The position numbers were made by a program, and so were the translations under genes. The notes under the pieces were generated by a model that worked only from the letters and a program-made list of their open reading frames with translations, was not told where the DNA came from and searched no databases. A stretch of DNA of 64,000 nt from Psettodes erumei (Eukaryota > Chordata > Actinopteri > Pleuronectiformes > Psettodidae): NCBI GenBank assembly GCA_016785225.1, contig JAFBJZ010000512.1, positions 620,001 to 684,000 on the forward strand, written 5' to 3'. This document shows positions 53,401-58,900 of the stretch, one piece after another; the stretch's first letter is position 1, and each line of letters begins with the position of its first letter.

Positions 53401-56400
53401 TGTGTATGGGATGTATCCTTTTATGTCCACTCACAGCATGATGCCTTTTTGTTTTCTTTTTTCCTCACTAGGCTTAATAGTTGCTGTTTTTGAGTTGCTT
53501 TGTCTATGTTTGTGTGAACTTCTAAAGCCAACTAATCCCTCTGCATGCTCTCGTCCGAGCCACCCTTCCTCTGTCACAGTCACCCTGGTGTCTAGTCTGT
53601 GTGTCTCTGTTCTCTCCCTGCTCTCTCAGGCTGGCGGCTTACACTGCTGCTCTGGCACTGGAAACCCTCTCCTCCGTAGCCACCAACTCTGACACAGCCA
53701 CTGCAACAATTGACCCTGCTCAGGACAGCCCCTCTAGCGAGACCACTACCCTCACTTGTAGCCTGTCTACCCCTGCCAACGAGCCCTCCCCCACCCCCGT
53801 CCTGGCCCCGGCCCCTACTCCAGAGTCGAACGCGATCCCGCCAATTCCCCTGCTCCCCGCGTCTGTCGTCGAGGCTGAAACGGCCCCGCGAGTAGAGCAA
53901 AGAGGAAGTAACGCCCCAGAAGAACAGGAGAAAAAAAACAGCCCTCCTTGTACCCCTGAACGGACCAAAGCTCAAAAATCTGGGACGCCCATACCACCAA
54001 AGCGTAGACACTCTCCCAAACTTGCCGCGCTGAATGCTAAGAGTAGCCCCCCTGTATCTCCGCTCGCTGCACCGTCCTCTTTGTCCTCACCCACTCCTGG
54101 CACCAAGAAACCTGCTCCGAGCCCGCCGGCCACCAAGCCTCCCACGCAACAAGACCCTGTAGCCTTAGACACCGAGACACCAGCACAAACTGCCTCCCCT
54201 CCAGTGACCACTGCCCCACCAAAACCAGTCGCCGATTCAAATACCACTGCCCCAGATTCCAGTGGGCGTAGCCTTACTGCCTTTGACACGAACAAACTTG
54301 CTGACCAAACTGTTGATAACAACATGCCCACCGCCAAAGAGGCGACTAGTAGTTCTCCGCCAGTGATCCCCAGTTCTCCCAAAGTTCTGGATGCTGAAGA
54401 ATCTGCTCCTCTAGTCGCAGACGTCCCCTCTCCTCTTCCCATTACTGCTCTTTCTTCTACTCCTGCCCCCCCCAGTCTAGAGGCAGCGGTCTCGAATGAT
54501 CTCCTCACAGCGCCGTCAAACACGTATGACTTACTAACTCCCGACGTGGGGCCCATGAGTGCCGATTTACAGTTAGAGCTGACAAACGAAGCCGAGGGAT
54601 CCTCCCTGCCCACCGCAGACCTCATTAGCTTAGAAAGCCCGCCCTCTGCCCCCTCTCTGCCCAACGGAGATGGAGCAGACCTCCCCCCCTCAGGCCCAGT
54701 TCTGGAGGCATCAGAGACTCTGGCCAAGACTGCTCCTCCTGTCAACGATGAGTACGGCTCGCTCTAGAGGTTTATCTGTGTGTGTGTGTTTGTGTGGGTG
54801 CGTGTAACTCGTATGCCCATTCATTCACCACCGCATCTTGCCATTGACCACACAATATGAAATATTGTAATGGTAAACTGTGGTAATGACATTGGGATAA
54901 TGATCTGTGAGATGTTGTGGACAGAGGAGAGTGATGTGATGGTTTTGTTTTTAGTGCTCGTGTGTGACAGTTCTCTCTGCACTGTGGGGTCCTCCCACTC
55001 TCGCAACGTTCACCAAACAATTAGCGGAGCCCCTTTCAGACATGCAGCTCATTACGCAAACATGACGGCAAGCTGACATACTGATAGGTGCCTCAATCAC
55101 TTTTACCTAAAAAGTCACAATAATTCTCCGAGATTGAACCTCGAAAGATTTCAGTTAAACGTTGGTAAGCATGGCACAGGTGTGAAGGCTACAGCAGCAC
55201 AAGGTAAAAAGAGCGTTGTAATAAACAAGTAAAGGATGAGGCTGGTGAGAGGTATTTTTCTTATTGTCAACAAATCCGATTAAAAGACCAAAACCAACAA
55301 TGAATCGATTCTACTAACAAGTTTTATGTGTGCAGTTAAGATGGTGTTGTCCAAAGAAAGCACTAAAAACAGACAAATAAGTCACATCACTGCACTGGGG
55401 GACATGTTCCCTCATTACAATGAACTGCACTGAAGTTTACTTTTGACTGCGCCCCGCATACACTGTTCTACTGCTGAGGATACTCATGAAAGTTGGAGTA
55501 ACGCTCTATTTACTCTTGTGGGAGTGGATTTTGTTTAAAACTGCCATGCCCAGCTGTATTGTTTTTCCTCGAGAGATGGACTGATACACTGTTGACAAGA
55601 ACAAATATTAAACATCCTAGTTCCAGCTTTTCAATTTCCCTCATGCTGCTTTATTGTCTTATATAAATAAGACAATAAGACTATTATAAATATTTTGAGG
55701 GTTTTTTTTTTAGGTCTTTCATTGGATATCAATTAAATCGTGAAAATAATCACAGATTAATGGAGAATGACAATAATCATTAAAAATAATCCAGCCTGCA
55801 ATCTCCCTCTCTGTGTATGTTAAATTTTCGTCCTTGCCATCTTCATGAGGGAAATGATAAATATCCAGCAAACAATCACAGTATGTGAGCAAAAAAAATA
55901 AAAAAATTAACCTCACGTCTGCTGAATCTGCATTTGGGCATTGTCAAACATTCTAAAATTCTCCCTCAAACGGTGAAATAGATGGGAACATTTACTAAGG
56001 GGTTGAGTTTGAGAGGAGGAGGCAAGGGTTTTAAAGTCGACATCAGTTTATCTTCAACAGAAAAGTAAGTTGTAAAATCCCGTACTGACAGAGAACACGC
56101 GTAACGTTCGAACTCAGCGCTGCCACCGCTCTCTCGTGCACCAGATGCCAAATATGACAGGAGCACTGTCCTGTCTGAACAAACCTGTAACCAACACGTA
56201 CAGTGTGGATGTAAGCCGTCACTTTAACGGACAGATGAAGCCGGCGATGTCACATGTTTCATGTCTGAAATGGGCCTTATATAAACGACTTCTGGTCTCA
56301 GGCAGCTCATATATGCCTCCGAGTGTTGCCTAAATCCTCACCAACTCCATTAACAGCTCTGCTAAAGAGAACAGAGGCTAGACATGGGGTTTTCCTGCCC

Positions 56401-56913
56401 TCAACTGCAGAAGAGCGGAGGAGGCGCTGCAGGCAGGATCTAGAAACTGTGCCTCGCCACTTTAACACGGATAACGACATACTACAACAAGCCCAGGGCT
56501 CCTTTAGTGTCCTTTCACATTCTCTGAGGTAGAGCTGAACTGTTTTACTTTAGGAATTAGTTATATATATATATATGGGTGTGTCATTATCTGTTTAAGT
56601 TTATCTGACTGTTGTCAAGGTGGTGAAAAAATATGTAAGAAGACATCTTAATATGTACAGTGTCTCCTTACATATTGGGTTGTCAAAGTGTTTGTTTGCT
56701 GAGATTTTCCTTTTTGTTCCGTTTTGTTTTTTCCTGCCAGAGATGACCCAGTTTGTAATTCTGAACTCTCTCATTTTTCCCCCCATTTGCAGGAAGATTT
56801 TTTCTGATGAGAAGGGGAAACTGGAGGAGGCAGAATTGTCAAACGCCCTGACGGAGATCGGTGCGGAACACAACAGTGTCATACAGACAAAAACCCCCGA
56901 GAGCAAAGCATGA
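22690..56913 (+). CDS. ncam1: ncam1, neural cell adhesion molecule 1 (spliced; signal-peptide exon not in view)
   Basis: Cell-surface homophilic adhesion receptor of neurons and muscle. Coding exons read from splice sites: 22690-22764, 22984-23193, 24177-24320, 24533-24670, 25045-25162, 27118-27278, 29435-29577, 40909-41059, 41199-41386, 41727-41823, 43264-43434, 44143-44271, 47760-47884, 48255-48435, 50776-50974, 52762-52878, 53630-54751, 56793-56913. Phases agree at every junction. The order is five Ig domains, two FN3 domains, one transmembrane helix and a cytoplasmic tail. About 1,196 codons are in view for the 180-kDa form and about 822 when 53630-54751 is skipped (140-kDa form); ending at 49537 gives a GPI-anchored 120-kDa form of about 703 codons. 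Sequence agreement with vertebrate NCAM1 is strong throughout (for example GIKKTDEG, VYTWAGN, KQDDGGSPI, VNKCGL, KDESKEPIVEVRTE). The signal-peptide exon should lie upstream and was not found. Which teleost paralogue (ncam1a or ncam1b) cannot be decided here. Confidence 0.96.
22907..22934 (+). repeat. (GT)n microsatellite 50 bp before an ncam1 exon
   Basis: Alternating GT with one TA interruption, ending about 50 bases before the acceptor at 22983. GT tracts near splice sites can influence splicing efficiency. Confidence 0.9.
22984..23193 (+). CDS. ncam1: ncam1 exon: second half of Ig1
   Basis: 210 bp, phase 1 to phase 1, acceptor after cactcag and donor gtaagt. It encodes the Ig1 core tryptophan (IDWFGPSG), the strand STLTLYKA and the second cysteine in AGTYKCVA. 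A (GT)n tract lies about 50 bp before the acceptor. Confidence 0.96.
23194..24176 (+). other. ncam1 intron between Ig1 and Ig2 exons
   Basis: 983 bases, AT-rich. No further exon or repeat recognised. Confidence 0.9.
24177..24320 (+). CDS. ncam1: ncam1 exon: first half of Ig2
   Basis: 144 bp, acceptor after tttcattacag, donor gtgagt. It reads KITFTNAPSPQEFTEGD and on through NIVCDVISSPPPTVLWKYKG. The first Ig2 cysteine and the tryptophan are present. The mammalian heparin-binding stretch in this region is strongly basic; here the segment after KYKG is ARIQMDKD, with fewer lysines and arginines, so heparin binding may be weaker (inference). Confidence 0.96.
24533..24670 (+). CDS. ncam1: ncam1 exon: second half of Ig2
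   Basis: 138 bp, acceptor after cccttcag, donor gttagc. It encodes RFRVLSNNHLQIRGIKKTDE followed by the second cysteine in SYTCEGRLMARGEI. The LQIRGIKKTDEG block is near identical to other vertebrate NCAM1 proteins. Confidence 0.97.
24671..25044 (+). other. ncam1 intron between Ig2 and Ig3 exons
   Basis: 374 bases, ending in the pyrimidine-rich tctatttctctatgtctcag. Nothing else recognised. Confidence 0.9.
25045..25162 (+). CDS. ncam1: ncam1 exon: first half of Ig3
   Basis: 118 bp, acceptor after atgtctcag, donor gtaagg, phase 1 to phase 2. It encodes LPTIRVWQSEVNATADVGQS and the cysteine in AMLTCAVDG, ending in VTWT. The N-glycosylation sequon NAT matches the one in the mammalian Ig3 domain. 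Confidence 0.96.
25163..27117 (+). other. ncam1 intron inside Ig3
   Basis: 1,955 bases. It holds the teleost interspersed repeat at 25318-25610; the rest shows no exon. Confidence 0.9.
25318..25610 (+). mobile_element. teleost interspersed repeat (class not determined), internally deleted
   Basis: It starts with the ccatccatccatttgctatac tail, then the blocks cccagctgacattgggcaag, gaacctaaactgcatatctt, gggaggaaactggagtacct, gaacattcaaactccacaca, gaaaggccctgg and gctaaccactgcactgg, all in the order of a repeat found thousands of times in fish genomes. A middle part is missing between gggtggggt and tgtcgccag. I recall the sequence as a common fish repeat but cannot name its class (LINE tail or SINE) with confidence. 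Confidence 0.75.
27118..27278 (+). CDS. ncam1: ncam1 exon: second half of Ig3
   Basis: 161 bp, acceptor after ctttccgcag, donor gtaagg, phase 2 to phase 1. It encodes KYSFNDDGSEMTIMDVTKLD and EGEYTCIAKNKAGE, holding the second Ig3 cysteine, then ends in LSLRVF. The preceding intron is nearly 2 kb and holds a teleost interspersed repeat. Confidence 0.96.
27279..29434 (+). other. ncam1 intron between Ig3 and Ig4 exons
   Basis: 2,156 bases without supported exon or clear transposon. Confidence 0.9.
29435..29577 (+). CDS. ncam1: ncam1 exon: first half of Ig4
   Basis: 143 bp, acceptor after tgcatttcacag, donor gtaaaa, phase 1 to phase 0. It encodes KPKITYIVNQSTSEMEEQ, the cysteine in VTLTCEASGDPTP, and ISWSYG. 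The NQS sequon matches the mammalian NQT site. The mammalian RNISS sequon is absent here (SYGEHVFTEGEQ). The exon ends exactly where the VASE exon can be added. Confidence 0.96.
31988..32011 (+). repeat. short tandem repeat of tgtcatgtgaca type
   Basis: catgtcatgtgacatgtcatgtgac: two nearly identical 12-base units, partly palindromic (catgtgacatg). Confidence 0.8.
37282..37311 (+). CDS. ncam1: ncam1 alternative VASE (pi) exon in Ig4
   Basis: A 30-bp exon with a tight pyrimidine-rich acceptor (tctctgtcctctacag) and a donor gtattc. In phase 0, between the exons at 29435-29577 and 40909-41059, it reads ASWTRPEQHK, eight of ten residues matching the mammalian VASE peptide ASWTRPEKQE. In mammals, VASE inclusion lengthens a loop of Ig4, rises during neural maturation and lowers neurite-outgrowth activity. 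The position inside the long Ig4 intron, the length and the frame are all as expected. Confidence 0.93.
38841..38876 (+). repeat. (GT)13 plus G-run
   Basis: Thirteen GT units followed by ten G residues. Confidence 0.95.
40909..41059 (+). CDS. ncam1: ncam1 exon: second half of Ig4
   Basis: 151 bp, acceptor after gcttccatttag, donor gtaagt, phase 0 to phase 1. It encodes SLDGNVMVRSDARVSSLTLK and the second cysteine in GQYLCTARSAIGE, ending in NLEVR. It directly follows the 11.3-kb intron that contains the VASE exon. Confidence 0.96.
41199..41386 (+). CDS. ncam1: ncam1 exon: first half of Ig5 (polysialylation domain)
   Basis: 188 bp, acceptor after ttgtttcctag, donor gtacac, phase 1 to phase 0. 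It encodes APKIHGAVAVYTWAGNAVN, the cysteine in NITCEV, and IVWLRDG. The NIT sequon is the equivalent of one of the two Ig5 N-glycans that carry polysialic acid in mammals. A further possible sequon is NTT in PNSNTTNIK. Confidence 0.96.
41387..41726 (+). other. ncam1 intron inside Ig5
   Basis: 340 bases. It contains an alternating purine-pyrimidine tract beginning about 45 bases from the donor. Confidence 0.9.
41432..41484 (+). repeat. (GC)n(AC)n alternating tract, potential Z-DNA
   Basis: Unbroken pyrimidine-purine alternation for 53 bases: cgtgtgcgcgcgcgcacg followed by about 18 AC units. Confidence 0.93.
41727..41823 (+). CDS. ncam1: ncam1 exon: second half of Ig5
   Basis: 97 bp, acceptor after ccctcctccag, donor gtcagt, phase 0 to phase 1. 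It encodes ITPESENDFGSYNCTASNEM, ending in LLIQA. The NCT sequon overlaps the second Ig5 cysteine and corresponds to the second main polysialic acid attachment site of mammalian NCAM. Confidence 0.96.
41824..43263 (+). other. ncam1 intron between Ig5 and FN3-1
   Basis: 1,440 bases, AT-rich, nothing further recognised. Confidence 0.9.
43264..43434 (+). CDS. ncam1: ncam1 exon: first half of FN3 domain 1
   Basis: 171 bp, acceptor after cctctgccag, donor gtaaga. It encodes VPSAPSISEVRPFSTTAQIQ, then FEEPESTGGVP and YRVEWRMQG. The acidic patch FEEPES matches the human FDEPEA surface that polysialyltransferases recognise before modifying Ig5, so polysialylation is likely retained. Confidence 0.96.
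43435..44142 (+). other. ncam1 intron inside FN3-1
   Basis: 708 bases, AT-rich with repeated aataaataa words. No exon seen. Confidence 0.9.
44143..44271 (+). CDS. ncam1: ncam1 exon: second half of FN3 domain 1
   Basis: 129 bp, acceptor after attttgtaacag, donor gtaagt, phase 1 to phase 1. It encodes ELTITGLKPETSYEVKLSAI and NGKGEG, the typical FN3 end with its conserved tyrosine. It is followed by the intron that in mammals carries the muscle-specific alternative exons. Confidence 0.96.
45042..45056 (+). CDS. ncam1: candidate 15-bp alternative microexon between the FN3 domains
   Basis: Gccacacttacaaaa is bounded by an acceptor after ctgtctcttgtacccatcag and a full-consensus donor gtaagt. 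Fifteen bases keep the frame (phase 1): it would add about five residues, RHTYK, at the hinge between FN3-1 and FN3-2. Mammalian NCAM has a 15-bp exon (exon a, or MSD1a) in the same intron. I do not remember the mammalian peptide well enough to compare sequences, so the call rests on length, place, frame and splice sites. Confidence 0.62.
46401..46403 (+). CDS. ncam1: candidate 3-bp AAG microexon between the FN3 domains
   Basis: The triplet AAG stands between a pyrimidine-rich acceptor (tgccctcctctcagcag) and a donor gtaact. Mammalian NCAM is known for an independent AAG triplet exon in this very intron, after exon a. Inclusion keeps the frame and would change the junction codon and add one residue. 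The triplet is too short to prove by sequence alone. Confidence 0.5.
46990..47165 (+). mobile_element. hAT-like short element, partial
   Basis: ttccagcttctccagtg, gatatttagagacatcaact, cttgtgatggtcatttgtca and agtgattagttaatttattga follow the family order, ending in gatgcagccct, the decayed GTTGCAGC end. Confidence 0.65.
47760..47884 (+). CDS. ncam1: ncam1 exon: first half of FN3 domain 2
   Basis: 125 bp, acceptor after gtgtgcctgtag, donor gtgagt, phase 1 to phase 0. It encodes NPNPPKLEGVLQPKGNSLKI and SWIKQDDGGSPILHYRISYK. The KQDDGGSPI block is a hallmark of NCAM FN3-2. Confidence 0.96.
47925..48225 (+). mobile_element. hAT-like short element filling an ncam1 intron
   Basis: Family blocks in order: ttttcatcactcgatcgattatctgactgac, aactaatttgattaatcgg, tttcaagcaaaaatgg, tcacatgtgagaatctgctt, ttttactactattttctgatg, caaattagtcag, attgattaataatgaaaacg and the end gctacttgcagacc. 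It takes up about 300 of the 370 bases of the intron. Confidence 0.75.
48255..48435 (+). CDS. ncam1: ncam1 exon: second half of FN3 domain 2 (FGFR/ATP site)
   Basis: 181 bp, acceptor after gtttgtcctcag, donor gtaccc, phase 0 to phase 1. It encodes DWKPEIRLPSDSEYVVLNGL and NVFVVAENQKGKSQP. AENQKGKS matches the mammalian AENQQGKS loop, reported as both a nucleotide-binding motif and part of the FGF-receptor contact. From here splicing goes either to the GPI exon (49458) or to the transmembrane exon (50776). Confidence 0.96.
48436..49457 (+). other. ncam1 intron before the GPI exon, with long pyrimidine tract
   Basis: 1,022 bases. About 49205-49335 is almost pure C/T (ttctttttttccctctttg, ccctttctctctctgtcccctctctc), followed by mixed sequence up to the GPI acceptor. 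Open frames here are artefacts of low complexity. Confidence 0.85.
49458..49537 (+). CDS. ncam1: ncam1 alternative terminal exon: GPI-anchor signal (NCAM-120 form)
   Basis: The acceptor follows ccgcccaccctcag. Joined in phase 1 to the exon ending at 48435, it reads TQGCSSVTCTVVSLILSLIT, then VLLFS and TAG at 49535-49537. A small-residue region followed by a hydrophobic C-terminus with no cytoplasmic tail is a GPI-attachment signal, and its composition resembles the mammalian NCAM-120 exon. A poly(A) signal lies 0.9 kb downstream, before the transmembrane exon. Confidence 0.9.
49538..50450 (+). other. ncam1: 3' UTR of the GPI-anchored ncam1 transcript (inferred)
   Basis: Non-coding sequence from the GPI-form stop to about 15 bases past the AATAAA. 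It is AT-rich toward the end and has no splice donor that would be needed. The exact cleavage point is not known. Confidence 0.6.
50431..50436 (+). terminator. poly(A) signal AATAAA for the GPI-form transcript
   Basis: Canonical hexamer 894 bases after the NCAM-120 stop and about 340 bases before the transmembrane exon, followed by T-rich sequence. Position and order fit polyadenylation of the short isoform. Confidence 0.6.
50776..50974 (+). CDS. ncam1: ncam1 exon: transmembrane and juxtamembrane segment
   Basis: 199 bp, acceptor after ctcctgtctggcag, donor gtgagt, phase 1 to phase 2. The membrane helix is IMLWAGILVVVFVLLLLAVD, followed by TCYFVNKCGLIMCLCGK. Four cysteines correspond to the palmitoylated cysteines of mammalian NCAM-140/180, but the stretch between the last two is MCLCGK instead of human MCIAVNLCGK, four residues shorter. 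Confidence 0.96.
50975..52761 (+). other. ncam1 intron between transmembrane and cytoplasmic exons
   Basis: 1,787 bases. The last 320 bases before the acceptor are largely a hAT-like copy. Confidence 0.9.
52443..52710 (-). mobile_element. hAT-like short element, decayed copy before an exon
   Basis: gggctcaaactaatttg, taataccagttaatc, gtccaatgtgatgtttttag, gccttgttttgtccaacc, gacaattaatcccctat and gataaattaatgagctgac match the family in reverse orientation, ending about 50 bases before the exon at 52762. Confidence 0.55.
52762..52878 (+). CDS. ncam1: ncam1 exon: cytoplasmic tail, common part
   Basis: 117 bp, acceptor after tccgtcctgcag, donor gtgagt, phase 2 to phase 2. It encodes KDESKEPIVEVRTEDE and GPTEPNETTPLTEPE, nearly identical to mammalian NCAM. 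Splicing then goes to 53630 (180 form) or 56793 (140 form); both keep the frame. Confidence 0.96.
52879..53629 (+). other. ncam1 intron before the 180-specific exon
   Basis: 751 bases with a pyrimidine-rich 3' end (ctctgttctctccctgctctctcag). Nothing else recognised. Confidence 0.9.
53630..54751 (+). CDS. ncam1: ncam1 exon specific to the 180-kDa isoform
   Basis: 1,122 bp, acceptor after ctccctgctctctcag. It starts LAAYTAALALETLSSVATNS and continues open to a stop at 54765-54767. The phase-2 donor needed to join 56793 is GA|gtacgg after GTCAACGAT, giving VNDE then KIFSDEK. It encodes about 374 residues rich in proline, serine, threonine and alanine, GC-rich compared with its surroundings, with acidic blocks near the end (ADLISLESPPSAPS). 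This part of mammalian NCAM-180 binds spectrin and limits lateral mobility at contacts; mammalian exon 18 is shorter (about 267 residues). If the donor is not used, translation would end with EYGSL. Confidence 0.9.
54752..56792 (+). other. ncam1 last intron
   Basis: 2,041 bases, beginning with the unusual donor gtacgg and ending with a strong pyrimidine-rich acceptor. No exon recognised within. Confidence 0.8.
56793..56913 (+). CDS. ncam1: ncam1 last coding exon: common C-terminus
   Basis: Acceptor after ttttccccccatttgcag. It reads KIFSDEKGKLEEAELSNALT and ends NSVIQTKTPESKA before TGA at 56911-56913. The last residues, TK..ESKA, match mammalian NCAM-140/180 (TKENESKA). The remainder of this short exon has diverged. 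Confidence 0.95.
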
Positions 56914-58199
56914 TGGGCCGGCGGGGAAGCACCCCAGCCAAATCCAAAACATTTTGCTGCAGCGACGAGCAAGAAACACCGCAGGATTTTTGATTTCCAG
57001 TGCCCTTAACTACACGTTCAAAACACAAGTGTCGATTGGTTTGAGTGCACTTTGACTGTGCTTTCATTTCTGCTTTCATTCATGAAATGTTTACTACACC
57101 CAAGGAGTTCATCTTTACGTCATAGGAGATTTATTTTATTTTTTTATTCTTATTTTATTTAACCAGTCAGGATGACGAAAGAAACAATCTATTATTCTAA
57201 TGATTGCTTGGTAAGTATATGAAATTAGACTTTACTTTCTATTGTAGTTACAGTTTAAAATTGTGATTCCACACAATTATTGGATTATTTTGAGAAATGT
57301 AAAAAAAAAAAAAGTATATATAGAAATTATTTTTCTTATTTTCATGTTCTACTGTTCAAATGTGAAACTGTTTCCATTTTTTTTCTTTGTTTGACTCTTC
57401 ATTTGGGGGCTAGTCTCATTTAGTAGCTTGTTCTGCATGTCTGACCTGCAAGTGGTGGTAAAGTTTTGTTTACACGGTTCATCATTTCACTTTGCCTGTT
57501 ACAGGGATGTCCCATCGCTCACAGACATAAATAAACAGGATTAACCCACAGCCAGCCGCAGGGGGAAAAGAGACAACACATGGACAGTGTGCATGATTAG
57601 ATTAGATTTGGCCCAGTTTATGATCAAATTTAGTCGGTTTGTCGCTGCCAGTGTTGGTAAAAAACAAAACAAAAAAAAATCCTTAAATAATAAAAATGTA
57701 TTTGATTTTTTTAAAAATGGCAAGTCATTGCACACAACATTCACAGACAGACAAACAAATACAGGACTGCTGATTCTCAGCGAAAGGTTAAAGAACCGGG
57801 AATGAAGCGAATGTCTTGAGCTAAATATACGCCACGTATTAGTTTTTAATTTTCTTGTTTTTTTGTTTTGGGGGTGGGGTGGGGGGGCAGCTTCGATAAC
57901 TATCATTTCTCCCTTACACGAAAGCCGATCAGAGGTCTGGCTTTGTACTTTTAAGTTTTGCTTTTGAAGCAAAAAGAAAAAAGAATAAATGAAACCTCCA
58001 AAAGCATTTTTGTACTATTTAAAAACTACAAAGATTTTTTTTTCTTCTTCCCATTCCTGCCTGCAAGCTTGTGCACTGTGCCTGTGTGTCAGTAGATTGT
58101 CTTGTCATCAGTTTCTATGATAATCTGCATAGCTTTGTCGTGAGAGATTTAGCCTATTCTTTTTTTATTTAATATACTGTGTTATTATAAGAAAAGTAC

Positions 58200-58205
58200 A
58201 ATAAA
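58200..58205 (+). terminator. candidate poly(A) signal AATAAA in ncam1 3' UTR
   Basis: Hexamer in an AT-rich setting (tacaataaatgg) followed by GT-rich sequence (gatgtggtc, cgtgtagtgtat), a usual downstream element. Confidence 0.45.
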
Positions 58206-58502
58206 TGGACTGATGTGGTCATTATAACACGTGTAGTGTATAAAACTGTCCGTCTCTGGTCACAGCACTATATATTGCCAGCTACTGTATATTGAAGGGA
58301 GGTGTTTTGAGCCTTGGCATGAATTCAATCAGTACTTTATAATGTATAACTACAAGGCAGATAAACTTGCCCGTGTTTGTTTGGGGCAAACAGTTCCCCT
58401 CTTGATTTAATGAGTGTTACCTTTGGGGCTTGTTCTGGCATAAATACGCATTGTTTTTATTTCTTTACCCCTGTTGTTATTCAAAGTGTTCTGTAATGTG
58501 GT

Positions 58503-58530
58503 CTTTCTTTCTTTCTTTCTTTCTTTCTTT
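58503..58530 (+). repeat. (CTTT)7 microsatellite in ncam1 3' UTR
   Basis: Seven perfect CTTT units. Confidence 0.95.
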
Positions 58531-58654
58531 GTTTTTTGGTCTTTTTGTACAAAAATCATTCACCAAGATCGATTGCTTGAAAAGTTCAGCATAACCATTG
58601 GCAGGAAGCAGGGTGGTCCCCCTTGAGACAGAAGATCAAACCTTCAATCAAGCC

Positions 58655-58662
<8 letters not shown>

Positions 58663-58686
<24 letters not shown>

Positions 58687-58697
58687 GAAAAAAAGAA
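58663..58697 (+). repeat. poly(A)-rich tract in ncam1 3' UTR
   Basis: About 24 A residues, then aaaagaaaaaaagaa. Could be the tail of an old retroposed sequence; no body was recognised upstream. Confidence 0.85.
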
Positions 58698-58878
58698 GCT
58701 TTAGATGATAGATGTAACGTCAAGGGAACTGAAAGCGGATTTAAGGTGTGTAAAAACAAAAAAACAAGCTGTCTACCAGACCGCCGTGCTCCCTCGTCTC
58801 TGGATGCTCCTTTTGGTTTTTATTGGGTCAAACTCAGAAATTATCTGTTGTGTACAGTCTGAGTGTACCCATTTACAA

Positions 58879-58884
58879 AATAAA
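58879..58884 (+). terminator. candidate distal poly(A) signal AATAAA of ncam1
   Basis: The last strong hexamer before sequence of clearly intergenic character, preceded by tgtacagtctgagtgta and followed by T/G-rich attgttgtcctgg. Confidence 0.5.
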
Positions 58885-58900
58885 AAAATGGTTTCCAAAT

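Larger units (their letters stand above)
56914..58900 (+). other. ncam1: ncam1 3' UTR (140/180 forms)
   Basis: About 2 kb, AT- and T-rich, with poly(A) hexamers AATAAA at 57530-57535, 57984-57989, 58200-58205 and 58879-58884, so the transcript may have several 3' ends. It also contains a (CTTT)7 run and a poly(A) tract. No coding sequence is supported. Confidence 0.65.

Noticed and set aside
53972..54745. Long open frame on the minus strand opposite the 180-specific exon
   Set aside because: It mirrors a GC-rich, low-complexity coding exon on the plus strand; no homology or splice context.
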